This document shows positions 28,999 through 37,698 of a DNA stretch of 52,168 nucleotides, in pieces. Source of the DNA: Leptolyngbya sp. Lineage in GTDB: Bacteria > Cyanobacteriota > Cyanobacteriia > Phormidesmidales > Phormidesmidaceae. Every line of letters begins with the position of its first letter. Position 1 is the first letter of the stretch. Both the position numbers and the translations under genes were made by a program. Below the pieces are notes generated by a model that was not told the DNA's origin, made no database searches, and saw only the letters and a program-made list of their open reading frames with translations. The DNA is taken from the NCBI GenBank assembly GCA_003249105.1, contig QBLT01000006.1, forward strand, positions 1 to 52,168, given 5' to 3'.

Positions 28999-29559
28999 GG
29001 TCATTCTCCAAATGCAAACTGTGTGTTGTTGACGGTCTGTTGTTGAGCTGCCCACCCAAAACAGCCAATGCGATTGATGAGTCGATGCCATTGGGTTGGG
29101 ATGGGGCTGGCAGAGAAGCGGTTGTCTTCGCTTTCGCCATGACACTGTTGTAGCGCTAGGGCCTAGGTACCTCCGAGCGAGGCCATGACACTTTGTGTAG
29201 TGGGTGATGCTGGCCCAACAGTTTACAAACCGCTACAAGTTTCTCAAACCCTTGCCAGATAAAGAATTAGGGCTTTGGCAGAGGCGTTGACGGGCGATCG
29301 TAGCCCCTCTAAAATCTCACCTTTGCCGCGTTGCGGCGGGCAGACCGGCCAACTGGCACATTCAACTGGCATAGTCACTTGGCCGGGTTGCTCCCTGGCC
29401 AGCGGGCGAGTTTTCCTGGGCAGTAGACGGCGGACTGCTCTAAACAGCGGCTTCATCGATTGATTGCTCGGCAATTGCTCGGCAACCCAGGTACTCATGT
29501 CAACCAGGTCCCCTGCACTGGGGTGGTGAGGGCCAGGACAGCAACTGGTTCGAGTCGGT
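28999..29559. other. 561-base non-coding stretch
   Basis: It lies upstream of the barrel gene and downstream of the DsbA-like gene, both on the minus strand. A direct tandem repeat occurs at 29464-29485. An open frame across 29244-29633 on the minus strand lacks coding character and overlaps the DsbA-like gene. No RNA gene was recognised. Confidence 0.5.
29464..29485. repeat. tandem 11-mer TTGCTCGGCAA, two copies
   Basis: Two perfect adjacent copies of TTGCTCGGCAA. Each is itself a short dyad (TTGC/GCAA). It lies about 75 bases past the DsbA-like stop. Confidence 0.85.
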
Positions 29560-30279
29560 CTAGGGCTCGTTCTGGCTGTTAATTGCTGCGTTGATCTGGT
29601 TGAAAACTTCCTCAAATAGCTGAGGCGGGGCACCGCCCGGAATCAGCAGGTCATTCATGATGAAAGAGGGCGTGCCCTGGAGCTGAAGCTGCTCGGCTAG
29701 GGCGAGGTCTTGCTCAATAGCAGCAGTGGCCTCGGTACTGCCGCGATCGCGGTTGAACTGCTCCATATCGAGCTGCATGGCCTCGGCCAGCTCAATATAG
29801 AGGTCTTCGCCCAGGCGATTTTGGTTGACAAACAGGCCATCGTGGTAGAGCCAAAACTGCCCCTGCTGCCCCGCCGCCCAGGCCGCCTTGGCCGACGGCA
29901 TCGCCTCGGGGTGAATCTGGGTGAGGGGAAAATGCTTGTAGACGTAGAGAATATCGTCGTCGTGCTTGTCTACAAACTCACGCATATAACCCGCCGCTAC
30001 AGCGCAGTAGGGGCACTGAAAGTCAGAGAACTTAAACAGCACAATCGCCGCGTTGGGGTTGCCCTTGGTGGGCGAGGTGCCAATTAAACTGGCGCGATCG
30101 CTCGACATGATCACCTCGGTGACGATCGCCTGGTGGGCCTCGGGGCTAGAGGGCGGGCTGGCCTGGTTGCGCCGGGGTAAGAAGATCAATAGGGGAATCG
30201 CCAGGCCCACCAGCAGAGCGGCAACAATGCCCCACCGCAGCAGTTTGGATGCGCGCAGCCGCGCCAAGACCTGATCCAT
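29560..30279 (-). CDS. membrane-anchored DsbA-family thiol oxidoreductase
   Basis: A 239-residue protein with an N-terminal anchor helix (LLRWGIVAALLVGLAIPLLIF, about 14-34) and a DsbA-like thioredoxin fold outside the membrane. The active site is CPYC in KFSDFQCPYCAVA (about residue 92), with the helical insert and the cis-proline region LQGTPSFIMND (about 195). It probably oxidises or isomerises disulphides in the periplasm or lumen. AAGGA precedes the ATG. No dsbB/VKOR partner is adjacent. Clear family, unknown substrates. Confidence 0.88.
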   Translation of the reverse strand: MDQVLARLRASKLLRWGIVAALLVGLAIPLLIFLPRRNQASPPSSPEAHQAIVTEVIMSSDRASLIGTSPTKGNPNAAIVLFKFSDFQCPYCAVAAGYMREFVDKHDDDILYVYKHFPLTQIHPEAMPSAKAAWAAGQQGQFWLYHDGLFVNQNRLGEDLYIELAEAMQLDMEQFNRDRGSTEATAAIEQDLALAEQLQLQGTPSFIMNDLLIPGGAPPQLFEEVFNQINAAINSQNEP

Positions 30280-30359
30280 GGCTTCCTTTTGGGTGCTAGG
30301 CTACCCCCATCATGCCGTTCTAGGGATAGCCTAGCCAGCTTTTTCTCAGCAAATGTTGC

Positions 30360-31052
30360 TCACCGGCAGGACAATGGCCCAGCAGGTGGAGCGTTCTGGT
30401 AGATGCGCCGCCAGACGATGTCGTGCAGGCGACGCTTAGCCCGAGAGGCGCGCTGGCGCAGCGCGACTTCACTGGCCAGCGGCTGCCCCTCAGCAGCTAG
30501 CCACTGGCAGATTTGATCCCACGACCAGCCGCGCACGGTGCGTAGATAGAGCAAACAGGTGGCGGTGGGGTCTTCTTGGTAGAGCAGGTGCAAGGCCTGG
30601 TAGAGCAGGTCTAGCTCTTCGAGCAGCATTTGCTGCTGCATCAGGTTGAGGCGATAGTCGGGCAGCATCGCCTCCATGATCTGGGGGTCGGTGGCGCTGG
30701 TGCGATGCTGGCGCTGGCGTTCGTAGATCACGTGAACGGCTGTAGCTTTGAGCCAGGCATAGGGGTTGCGAATTACGTCTCCGGTCTGGAGCTTCTTTTT
30801 GCCCCGCAGATAGGCTTCGTGGAGAATCTCATAGGCTTCGAACTGAGTTTCTAAATGGTACTGCTGGAGAGTCCTTTGAATGGCACTGAGCAGGGTATAG
30901 GCATGGGCGTTGTCTTTGCTGAGAATTTCACTCAGCGCTTGATCGAACACATCTTGGGCTGGAGCATCGGCGGGTGAGCGGAACTCATTCAAACCACTGG
31001 TGTCGTCAGATTGGCTCATATTCCCTAGGGCATTAGGTGCTGCATCACTCAC
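30360..31052 (-). CDS. divergent sigma-70 family factor (ECF-like)
   Basis: A protein of about 230 residues with the layout of an alternative sigma factor. Region 2-like sequence includes EILHEAYLRGKKK and NPYAWLKATAVHVIYERQRQ (about 95-120); region 4-like sequence includes LLYLRTVRGWSWDQICQWLA followed by a basic helix, ALRQRASRAKRRLHDI. The similarity to canonical ECF factors is modest, so promoter choice is unknown. No anti-sigma gene is next to it. The start may be GTG 31052 or ATG 31019; the latter has AGGG just upstream. Confidence 0.72.
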   Translation of the reverse strand: MSDAAPNALGNMSQSDDTSGLNEFRSPADAPAQDVFDQALSEILSKDNAHAYTLLSAIQRTLQQYHLETQFEAYEILHEAYLRGKKKLQTGDVIRNPYAWLKATAVHVIYERQRQHRTSATDPQIMEAMLPDYRLNLMQQQMLLEELDLLYQALHLLYQEDPTATCLLYLRTVRGWSWDQICQWLAAEGQPLASEVALRQRASRAKRRLHDIVWRRIYQNAPPAGPLSCR

Positions 31053-31433
31053 TTTCTAAGTGATATAAATGGCTCCACTGTGACATTCCAAATTGCGGAA
31101 ACTAGCGCTCCAAAAACCTGTAAAGAATTCTGGCAAAAATTTTGGGTTGGCCTGTCACAAACGACGGCATGGGGTCACTAATACACTAGTGTGGCAATCC
31201 CCAAACCGCGTTGGCCTCGACTAAAGCGGGTTTAGTTGGGGGCAATGCCTGGTTTTGACTGCTTGGCGGCTGACTGGCGTAAGCCTGTGACGCGCTGCGC
31301 TGGTCGTTGGCGTAGCCGCCCCAGAGGGGCTAGACCGGCCCTCTTAGGGCCATCGCAGGGGCATCACAGCAGCGGGCGGCTCGCCAATCTCGGTTGTCTA
31401 TTTTGCTTTCCCTCTGGAGGCACGCGAGGAGTC
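31053..31433. other. 381-base intergenic region between divergent genes
   Basis: It separates the sigma-like gene from the peptidoglycan-binding gene. A compact dyad GGCCCT-CTT-AGGGCC lies at 31337-31351. An in-frame extension of the downstream gene to 31236 exists but looks non-coding. Promoters for both genes must lie here; none is clear enough to mark. Confidence 0.5.
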
Positions 31434-31964
31434 ATGAACACGGAACACGCGACGGCACCCCTAGACGATCCTTCTATGGCAGGCGCTCCTGGCTCGGCTG
31501 TAGTCGATCTACTCACCGCCCGAGATGCCCCACTCGATGCGCTCAGACGGGGGCTAGAGCAACACCGCCAGACGCTGGTTGACTACTGTACCCTGGCCCT
31601 TCAGCCCCGGCTGTCTGCCGCTGACGAGGCCCGCCTGAGCGCTATTTTAGACCAGGCCGTCGATGACCCTCTGCTCAGCTTTTGGCTCGACGAGGCCGAT
31701 GACTGGGTAGGCGAACACCTCAATCTCATGCCCGCCGAGGTGCTGCGGCAGCAGCAGCACCGGCTGCAGCGCACCCTGGGGCAAACCTGGGTCGATACTC
31801 TGTGGAACGATTTGCAGCACCGCACCAAAGCCCTTCAGGCCTACCTCAAGCGGGTGGGGGTCTACAGTGGTGCGATCGACGGCGTTATGGGGCCTACCAC
31901 CCAGCGCGCGATAGAATCCCTAAAGACGGCATACCCCGACGGTCTTCCCCTGGGGTACTTATAG
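31434..31964 (+). CDS. protein with C-terminal peptidoglycan-binding domain
   Basis: A 176-residue protein. The first ~125 residues are helical and unassigned (ARDAPLDALRRGLEQHRQ, then WLDEADDWVGEHLNLMP). The last ~45 residues match the peptidoglycan_binding_1 repeat: ALQAYLKRVGVYSGAIDG then MGPTTQRAIESLK. No signal peptide is visible, which is odd for a wall-binding module; the domain also appears in proteins unrelated to wall binding. ATG 31434 has GAGGAG just upstream. Only 11 bases separate it from the cupredoxin gene, so they form an operon. Confidence 0.8.
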   Translation: MNTEHATAPLDDPSMAGAPGSAVVDLLTARDAPLDALRRGLEQHRQTLVDYCTLALQPRLSAADEARLSAILDQAVDDPLLSFWLDEADDWVGEHLNLMPAEVLRQQQHRLQRTLGQTWVDTLWNDLQHRTKALQAYLKRVGVYSGAIDGVMGPTTQRAIESLKTAYPDGLPLGYL

Positions 31965-31975
31965 GAATCGGTGCT

Positions 31976-32470
31976 ATGGGTCAACGACAGGTAGGACAAT
32001 GGCCGTGGACTGGCTTAGCTTGGGCCCTGGGGCTACTGCTGGCGCTGGGGCTAACCGTGGGAGCCAGCAGCGCGATGGCCCTGGAGGGCCGGTCCTCGAC
32101 CCTCGCATCCCCAGCCCCCCCGACGGCCGTCACTATCCACCTAGGCACTCCAGCGGGGAGCCTGCGGTTTGAGCCCAGCCAGCTCACCTTCACGGCGGGC
32201 CAGCGCTACCGTCTGGTGCTCGACAACCCCAGCCCTGAGAAACACTATTTCACCGCCAAAGACTTTGCCGACGGCCTCTGGACCCAGAAGGTGCAGGCGG
32301 GCGATGTGGAGGTGAAGGGGGCAATCCACGAGCTAGAACTCAAGCCAGGGGCGATCGCCGAGTGGGTGTTTGTGCCCGAGCGCCCTGGCACCTACGAGCT
32401 GCACTGTGCGATCGCAGGCCACGCCGAAGCGGGCATGGTAGGGCAGCTTGAGGTCTTGTCCGCCGGTTAG
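31976..32470 (+). CDS. exported cupredoxin-domain protein
   Basis: A 164-residue copper-protein candidate. A signal peptide or anchor (about residues 11-36, WTGLAWALGLLLALGL) precedes a cupredoxin fold. Likely type 1 copper ligands are His90 (in EKHYFTAKDF), Cys144, His149 and Met154 (ELHCAIAGHAEAGM), the plastocyanin-like order. The DGLWTQKVQAGDVEVKG insert is unlike plastocyanin, so it is not petE. It may carry electrons or bind copper in the periplasm or lumen. It is the second gene of the pair with the peptidoglycan-binding-domain protein. Confidence 0.85.
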   Translation: MGQRQVGQWPWTGLAWALGLLLALGLTVGASSAMALEGRSSTLASPAPPTAVTIHLGTPAGSLRFEPSQLTFTAGQRYRLVLDNPSPEKHYFTAKDFADGLWTQKVQAGDVEVKGAIHELELKPGAIAEWVFVPERPGTYELHCAIAGHAEAGMVGQLEVLSAG

Positions 32471-32544
32471 GGGTACCCTGCAAAGGTGCCCTCAGGAGCA
32501 TGCCAAGGGCCGTGCTTTAATGAACTAAGCCGTTAGGAGGCGCG

Positions 32545-33876
32545 ATGGCCCTCAAGGGGTCGATCCTCGACCATCGCCGCCCTTCGCCTCATCAGGGACA
32601 TCGCTTCTGTGCTCCCCCTCAACCCTTAGCGGAGATGACCTTTCAAACCCCTTCGGGCACCGCCCCTCTCTCTGGTCGCCTCACCATCCAGGCCGCCCTC
32701 GATCAGGTAGTATCCCAAGAGGCCCACCGCAACGAACTCCAGCTGTCCTACGTGCGCATGGGGGTGTTGCTGATCTCCCTACTGCTCGACGTCGCTGTAT
32801 TTTTGTTTCCTCGGGCACTGCTGGGCAAAGACCATGTACCGCCCACGGTGATGATCATTAGCCTCTGCGCCAACCTCTTTGCTTTCGGGCTAGTGGTGAT
32901 TTTGCGCCAGGGCCTGTCGATGGAGGCGCTGCAGCGCTGGCAGGTGATCATCCCCATCTTCGACAACCTGCTGCTGTGGGCCTTTATCACCAATATTTGG
33001 CGGGTGCTGGGGGCCACCCAGCCGCTGATTTTGACCAACGTAGTGGCCTTTTGCAGCCTGGTAGCCGTATCGGGAGGGCTGCGCCTGAGTCGCCGGGCTG
33101 CACTGCTCACCTCCTTGCTGGCCCTGGTCAACTTTAGCTATGCGGCGGTGTTGTTTCAGCTCAACCTGGCCTTAGCTCTATTTGCCGGCATTACGGTGTT
33201 TGGCACCGGCTATTTGGGTATGCGCATGGCGGTCATTGTGCGCCGCCACGTCAAAAACGAGTCGGGCCGCCTGCTAATGGCGCAGTTTTTACCTAAAACC
33301 ATCGTTGAAGCCGCCTTTGAGTCGCCCTTAGAGCTACTGCAACAGTCCCAAAAGCGCGATGTCACCATAGTGGTGACCGATCTGCGCGAATTCACCCATT
33401 TCGCCGAAGCCCTAGAACCCCAGGCGGCCCTGGATTTTCTCAATCGTTACCAGGGGCTGCTGGCCACTATTGTGGAGCACCACGGGGGCTGGGTGGATAA
33501 GTTTATGGGCGACGGCATGCTGGCGGTCTTTGGTGCCCCCGACCCGCTCGAAAACCACGCCCGCAGTGCCCTCACCGCCGCCGCCGCCATGGTGCGAGAG
33601 GTGACGCAAATTTCGCCCCTGGCTATGGGGGTGGGGGTGCATTCTGGGCCGGTGGTGGCGGGCTGCTTGGGCACCAGCGGTCGGCTTGAGTTTACGGTGA
33701 TTGGCGACACGGTGAACGTGGCGGCTCGGCTCGAAGCCTTGACTAAGACCTTGGGCCACGGGGTGCTGGTGAGCGATGCCACCCGACAGCGCGCTGGTGC
33801 CTGGCCTTTGCGGCCTGTGGGGGTGCATCCTATCCGGGGTCGAGCCCAGGAGCTAGAGCTGTTTACTCTCGCTTAG
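32545..33876 (+). CDS. membrane class III adenylate cyclase
   Basis: A 443-residue protein with about six hydrophobic helices (about residues 70-235) and a C-terminal class III cyclase domain (about 270-440). Metal aspartates are in VVTDLREFT and FMGDGMLAVFG. The adenine-specifying Lys appears in VDKFMGD and the partner Asp in VIGDTVN, and the transition-state Asn/Arg in VNVAARLEA. It should therefore make cAMP, signalling from an unknown membrane input. AGGAGG lies close before ATG 32545; an alternative ATG at 32635 would drop a low-complexity leader. A Crp/Fnr-family gene lies 12 kb downstream, but no link is shown. Confidence 0.88.
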   Translation: MALKGSILDHRRPSPHQGHRFCAPPQPLAEMTFQTPSGTAPLSGRLTIQAALDQVVSQEAHRNELQLSYVRMGVLLISLLLDVAVFLFPRALLGKDHVPPTVMIISLCANLFAFGLVVILRQGLSMEALQRWQVIIPIFDNLLLWAFITNIWRVLGATQPLILTNVVAFCSLVAVSGGLRLSRRAALLTSLLALVNFSYAAVLFQLNLALALFAGITVFGTGYLGMRMAVIVRRHVKNESGRLLMAQFLPKTIVEAAFESPLELLQQSQKRDVTIVVTDLREFTHFAEALEPQAALDFLNRYQGLLATIVEHHGGWVDKFMGDGMLAVFGAPDPLENHARSALTAAAAMVREVTQISPLAMGVGVHSGPVVAGCLGTSGRLEFTVIGDTVNVAARLEALTKTLGHGVLVSDATRQRAGAWPLRPVGVHPIRGRAQELELFTLA

Positions 33877-34041
33877 CGATCGGCCACAATAGTGAGCCTA
33901 TACCCTGAGACAGAGGTTGTTGCCCTAATAATGTGGCATTTCTAAGGTTAGGCCGCTAAGCTTTTGGCTAGTTTGGTTACGCTTTTTAGAACGCCGCAGA
34001 AATCCTATAAGAAGTGCCCTGCCCAGAGTGTTGAACCCGTA

Positions 34042-35310
34042 ATGCCTCCGGATCTTAACGATGACTCCTTCGCTATTCTGGCTGTAGACGATTCTCCAGA
34101 CAATTTGTTCCTGATCGAATCGATTCTGGATGACCCTGACTATCGCATGACCTGTGTGGAGAGCGGGCAGGCGGCCCTAGATGTAGTACACCAGGCACCC
34201 CATCCAGATCTGATTTTGCTCGATGTGATGATGCCAGGGCTGGATGGCTACGCTGTGACTCAAAAGATTCGCAGCCAAGGGTCCTCTCTGCCCTATATTC
34301 CCATTTTGCTGATCACAGCCCACGATCAGTCGAGTCTGGTGCAGGGGCTTGACGCGGGGGCCGATGACTTCATCCGCAAGCCGGTGGATGTCAATGAGCT
34401 GCGGGCCAGGGTGCGATCGCTGCTGCGCCTCAAACGCAGTATGGATGCCCAGTCCGACATGATTCGTCAGCGGGACGACTTTGTGGCCCGCCTCACCCAC
34501 GACCTGCGCACGCCTCTGGTGGCCGCCAATCGCATGCTCAAGCTGTGCCAAGACGATGCCTTTGGCCCCATGCCCGACGACGGTAGAGAGGCGATCGCTA
34601 CCGTCATTGACAGCAACCGCCACCTGCTCAGCATGGTCAATACGCTGCTGGAGGTGTACCGCCATGAGGCCGGGCACAAGGCGCTAACCCTGTCCCCCGT
34701 CAATTTGCTCAATCTGGCCGAAACCGTAGTGACGGAGTTAGCCCCCATTGCCGCCGAGAAATCGCTCACAACTGTGCTCTGTCGGGCCGATCGGATAGAT
34801 GGCCCCCGCCCCGTTGTCTCCGCCGCCACCCTCAACGGCACAGCTACCCCAGATGGGTTCACGCGGGGAAACGTTCTGCTGAACGACGATGCTTTTACCG
34901 TAGAGGGCGATCATCTAGAACTGCGCCGGGTGATCACCAACCTGATTGGCAACGCCATTAAATTTACTGACACCGGCAGTGTCACCGTGACGGTGGGCAC
35001 TGAGCCGCACCTGCCAGCTGGGGTTGAAGCGACCAGCTACCCTCGCGATGGCGTAGCCTCTCCTCTGGAGAATCGCCCCTGGGTGTGGCTGTCGGTGGCC
35101 GATACCGGCATTGGTATTCCCGCCGCCGAGCAGTCTGGGGTGTTCGAATGGTTTCGCCAGGGCAACCATGCTCGGGCGGGCAACGGGTTGGGCCTGCACC
35201 TGTCCCAGCGGATTGCCAAACTGCACAACGGCACCATTTCTCTCACCTCTGAAGCGGGTCAGGGCAGCTGCTTCACGCTTTATTTGCCCCAGCTTACGAG
35301 CGCAGAGTAA
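34042..35310 (+). CDS. response regulator-histidine kinase hybrid
   Basis: A 422-residue soluble signalling protein. An N-terminal receiver domain (about 8-130) has the acidic pair Asp16-Asp17, phospho-acceptor Asp61 in LLLDVMMPGLDG, and the RKPVD lysine. A HisKA domain follows with the H-box ARLTHDLRTPLVAAN, then a HATPase domain with LIGNAIKFTDTG and GNGLGLHLSQRI. An insert of about 35 residues sits in the dimerisation-to-ATPase stretch. REC-HK order suggests a relay middle member that is phosphorylated before it signals. ATG 34042 opens the conserved part; a TTG at 33964 is rejected. Its cognate partners are unknown. Confidence 0.9.
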   Translation: MPPDLNDDSFAILAVDDSPDNLFLIESILDDPDYRMTCVESGQAALDVVHQAPHPDLILLDVMMPGLDGYAVTQKIRSQGSSLPYIPILLITAHDQSSLVQGLDAGADDFIRKPVDVNELRARVRSLLRLKRSMDAQSDMIRQRDDFVARLTHDLRTPLVAANRMLKLCQDDAFGPMPDDGREAIATVIDSNRHLLSMVNTLLEVYRHEAGHKALTLSPVNLLNLAETVVTELAPIAAEKSLTTVLCRADRIDGPRPVVSAATLNGTATPDGFTRGNVLLNDDAFTVEGDHLELRRVITNLIGNAIKFTDTGSVTVTVGTEPHLPAGVEATSYPRDGVASPLENRPWVWLSVADTGIGIPAAEQSGVFEWFRQGNHARAGNGLGLHLSQRIAKLHNGTISLTSEAGQGSCFTLYLPQLTSAE

Positions 35311-35392
35311 GGCAATTCTGACCCGTTCAGGGGTAGTCTCACCTGGGGTTGGCTAGGATGAAAACACCCTTCCACCTATTCACAGCAACACT

Positions 35393-36508
35393 ATGCGCAT
35401 CGGGCTACCCAAGGAAATCAAAGACCAGGAATTTCGCGTGGGGTTGACCCCGGCGGCGGTGCAGAGCCTTACTCAGCGGGGGCATGCGGTGGTGGTGCAA
35501 ACCGGGGCCGGAGCCGGGTCGGGCTTTGAGGACGGCGACTATCAGGCCGCCGGGGCCACCCTGGTTGTCGACGCGGCCACCGCTTGGAGCCAGGACATGG
35601 TGGTGAAGGTCAAAGAGCCCCAGCCCTTGGAATACGGCTTCTTTCGCCGTGACCTGATTTTGTTTACCTACCTGCATTTAGCTGCCGAGCGATCGCTCAC
35701 CGAGGCGCTGATGGCCAGCGGCATTGAGGCGATCGCCTACGAAACCGTCACTGCCGCCGACGGCAGGCTGCCCCTGCTCACCCCCATGAGCGTGATTGCC
35801 GGGCGGCTCTCGGTGCAGTTTGGGGCCCGCTACCTAGAGCGTCAGCAGGGGGGGCGAGGGGTGCTGCTGGGCGGCATGCCCGGCGTGGCCCCCGGCACCG
35901 TGGTGATCTTGGGCGGCGGCGTAGTCGGCACCGAAGCCGCCAAGATGGCCGTAGGGCTAGGGGCCAGGGTGCAAATTATCGATCTCAATGTCGAGCGGTT
36001 GGCCTACCTCGAAACCCTGTTTGGTTCCCGTGTTGAGCTGCTCTACAGCAGTTCTGCCCAAATTGCCGCCTCTGTGCCCCAGGCCGATCTGCTGATTGGC
36101 GCGGTGCTGGTGCCCGGTCGCAAGGCCCCCACCCTGGTTTCAAAGGAGCTGGTGGCCACCATGCGCCCTGGCTCAGTCATTATCGACGTTGCTGTAGATC
36201 AGGGCGGCTGTATCGAAACCCTGCGGCCTACCTCCCACAGCCAGCCCACCTACGTTGAGCAGGGGGTGGTGCACTTTGGGGTGCCCAACATGCCCGGTGC
36301 CGTGCCCTGGACGGCCACCCAGGCCCTCAATAACGCCACCCTGCCCTACGTGCTCAAGCTGGCGCACCACGGGCTAGATGCCCTGGCTTTAGATAGCGGG
36401 TTGCAGGGCGGGCTGAACGTCTCTGCCGGAAAACTAATTCACCCAGCTGTGCGCGATGTTTTCCCCGATCTGGCGACTCAACCGGCTGCGCCCCTGGCGG
36501 CCATTTAG
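35393..36508 (+). CDS. ald: alanine dehydrogenase
   Basis: Converts L-alanine to pyruvate and ammonia with NAD+, reversibly. The 371-residue length is standard. MRIGLPKEIKDQEFRVGLTP opens the family, with the catalytic lysine and arginine region; YLHLAAERSLTEAL follows, the NAD Rossmann motif is ILGGGVVGTEAAKMAVGLGA, and DQGGCIETLRPTSH and the NMPGAVPWTAT segments complete it. In cyanobacteria it supports nitrogen recycling. It ends 68 bases before the convergent thioredoxin-like gene, with no obvious terminator between. Confidence 0.97.
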   Translation: MRIGLPKEIKDQEFRVGLTPAAVQSLTQRGHAVVVQTGAGAGSGFEDGDYQAAGATLVVDAATAWSQDMVVKVKEPQPLEYGFFRRDLILFTYLHLAAERSLTEALMASGIEAIAYETVTAADGRLPLLTPMSVIAGRLSVQFGARYLERQQGGRGVLLGGMPGVAPGTVVILGGGVVGTEAAKMAVGLGARVQIIDLNVERLAYLETLFGSRVELLYSSSAQIAASVPQADLLIGAVLVPGRKAPTLVSKELVATMRPGSVIIDVAVDQGGCIETLRPTSHSQPTYVEQGVVHFGVPNMPGAVPWTATQALNNATLPYVLKLAHHGLDALALDSGLQGGLNVSAGKLIHPAVRDVFPDLATQPAAPLAAI

Positions 36509-36576
36509 CGCCTGATCTACGGTACGAATCCTCATATTGACCGCTGCTTAGGGAAGATGATGGTCGTCCACCTGGG

Positions 36577-37158
36577 CTAATTTACGACTGAACCGCCGTG
36601 GGCGCGAGGGTCGTCATTGACAGCGCTCTGCCGCGATAGAAAATCGCCCTCCACCTCTGAAGCGCGGCCAAAGGTTTGATGGTGGGGCAGGGGAGCCTGG
36701 GCGATCAGCGCATCGAGGTTGTCGCTGAGAATCTGCCGGGGCTGTTCGCCCACGGCGGTGGCGATGGGGTGGGCATCGGCTCCCATATAGACAAAGTGGG
36801 GAATGCCCTCAACGCGGTAGGCCAGCATTTCGGGCAGCCACTTGTTGTTGTCGATGTTGAGCATGACAAAGTTGACGCGATCGCCGTACCCCTCCCGCAG
36901 CTCGGCCATATCGCCTGCCATCGCCTGGCAGCTGGTGCACCAGTTGGCGTAAAACTCGAGCAGCGTGGGTTTGCCGTTGGTTTGGGCCACCTCGTAGGGT
37001 ACGGCGCTGGTGGCCAATTCGCTCAGTGAGGGCGTAATCGACTGGGTGCGAATGCCCAAAACCATGGCGATCGCCAGCACAATGGCCGCGATCGCGATCA
37101 CCAGATTGCGGGCGCGGCTGGTCGGAAGTTCCGTCGGGCTAGGGGAATGGTCTGGCAT
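36577..37158 (-). CDS. membrane-anchored thioredoxin-like protein (TxlA/HCF164 type)
   Basis: A 193-residue protein with one N-terminal helix (LVIAIAAIVLAIAMVLGI, about 19-36) and a thioredoxin domain. The active site is CTSC in FYANWCTSCQAM (about 73-76), followed by FVMLNIDNNKW and the cis-proline VEGIPHFVYM. This matches the TxlA/HCF164 group that passes reductant across the thylakoid membrane for cytochrome b6f haem assembly; petC and petA are elsewhere in this window. The C-terminal ~30 residues after HHQTFGRA are variable. It is transcribed away from the NIL-ferredoxin gene. Confidence 0.88.
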   Translation of the reverse strand: MPDHSPSPTELPTSRARNLVIAIAAIVLAIAMVLGIRTQSITPSLSELATSAVPYEVAQTNGKPTLLEFYANWCTSCQAMAGDMAELREGYGDRVNFVMLNIDNNKWLPEMLAYRVEGIPHFVYMGADAHPIATAVGEQPRQILSDNLDALIAQAPLPHHQTFGRASEVEGDFLSRQSAVNDDPRAHGGSVVN

Positions 37159-37270
37159 AGGAGGACGGCAGTTTCAAGATCGGATAAAGGCAGGACACCC
37201 TATCTCTCCGGTTAGGATAGAGGCAGGCCATTAGTCTTTAGTGTAAAAGAATCGGGGTGTAGAGGCGGCC

Positions 37271-37675
37271 ATGAAAAAACGGGTCAAGCTAATTTTCCCC
37301 AAGCGATCGGTGCACATGCCGATTACCTACCGACTGGCCAAAGACTTCAACATTGCCGCCAACATTATTCGCGCCCAGGTGGCCCCCAACCAGGTGGGCA
37401 CCCTGGTGGTTGAGCTGTCGGGCGACATCGACCAGCTCAACGACGCCGTCGATTGGCTAGAGGTGCAGGGCATTGAGGTGTCGAGCGCCAGCGGCGAGAT
37501 TGTTGTCGATGAAGACCTCTGCGTCCACTGCGGCCTCTGTACCGGCGTCTGCCCCACCCGTGCCCTCACCCTCGATCCAGAAACCTTCCGACTGACCTTT
37601 GCGCGATCGCGCTGCATTGTCTGTGAGCAGTGCGTGCCCACCTGCCCTGTGCAGGCCATTTCTACCAACCTCTAG
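37271..37675 (+). CDS. NIL-domain ferredoxin with two 4Fe-4S motifs
   Basis: A 134-residue protein with an N-terminal NIL domain (about residues 4-75), better known as a ligand-binding domain of methionine-importer ATPases, and a C-terminal di-cluster ferredoxin. Cysteines 84, 87, 90, 94 (CVHCGLCTGVC) and 115, 118, 121, 125 (CIVCEQCVPTC) suit two 4Fe-4S clusters. NIL-ferredoxins are common in cyanobacteria; a role in sulphur or electron metabolism is inferred only. GAGG precedes ATG 37271. A membrane protein gene follows after 23 bases, suggesting an operon. Confidence 0.9.
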   Translation: MKKRVKLIFPKRSVHMPITYRLAKDFNIAANIIRAQVAPNQVGTLVVELSGDIDQLNDAVDWLEVQGIEVSSASGEIVVDEDLCVHCGLCTGVCPTRALTLDPETFRLTFARSRCIVCEQCVPTCPVQAISTNL

Positions 37676-37698
37676 CTGCCCCCCGTGAGGCGATCGCC

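Noticed and set aside
29244..29633. 129-codon frame on the minus strand
   Set aside because: It is rich in Arg, Pro and Ser, has no recognisable domain, lacks a good ribosome site, and overlaps the start of a better-supported gene region.
31236..31433. In-frame extension of the peptidoglycan-binding-domain gene
   Set aside because: A strong GAGGAG site precedes the internal ATG at 31434, and the extension is Arg/Gly/Cys-rich with no conserved pattern.
32070..32580. Similarity between the stretch near 32072 and the start of the cyclase gene at 32542
   Set aside because: An identical 12-base block and a second short match exist, but alignment needs gaps and differs in between; likely chance in GC-rich sequence.
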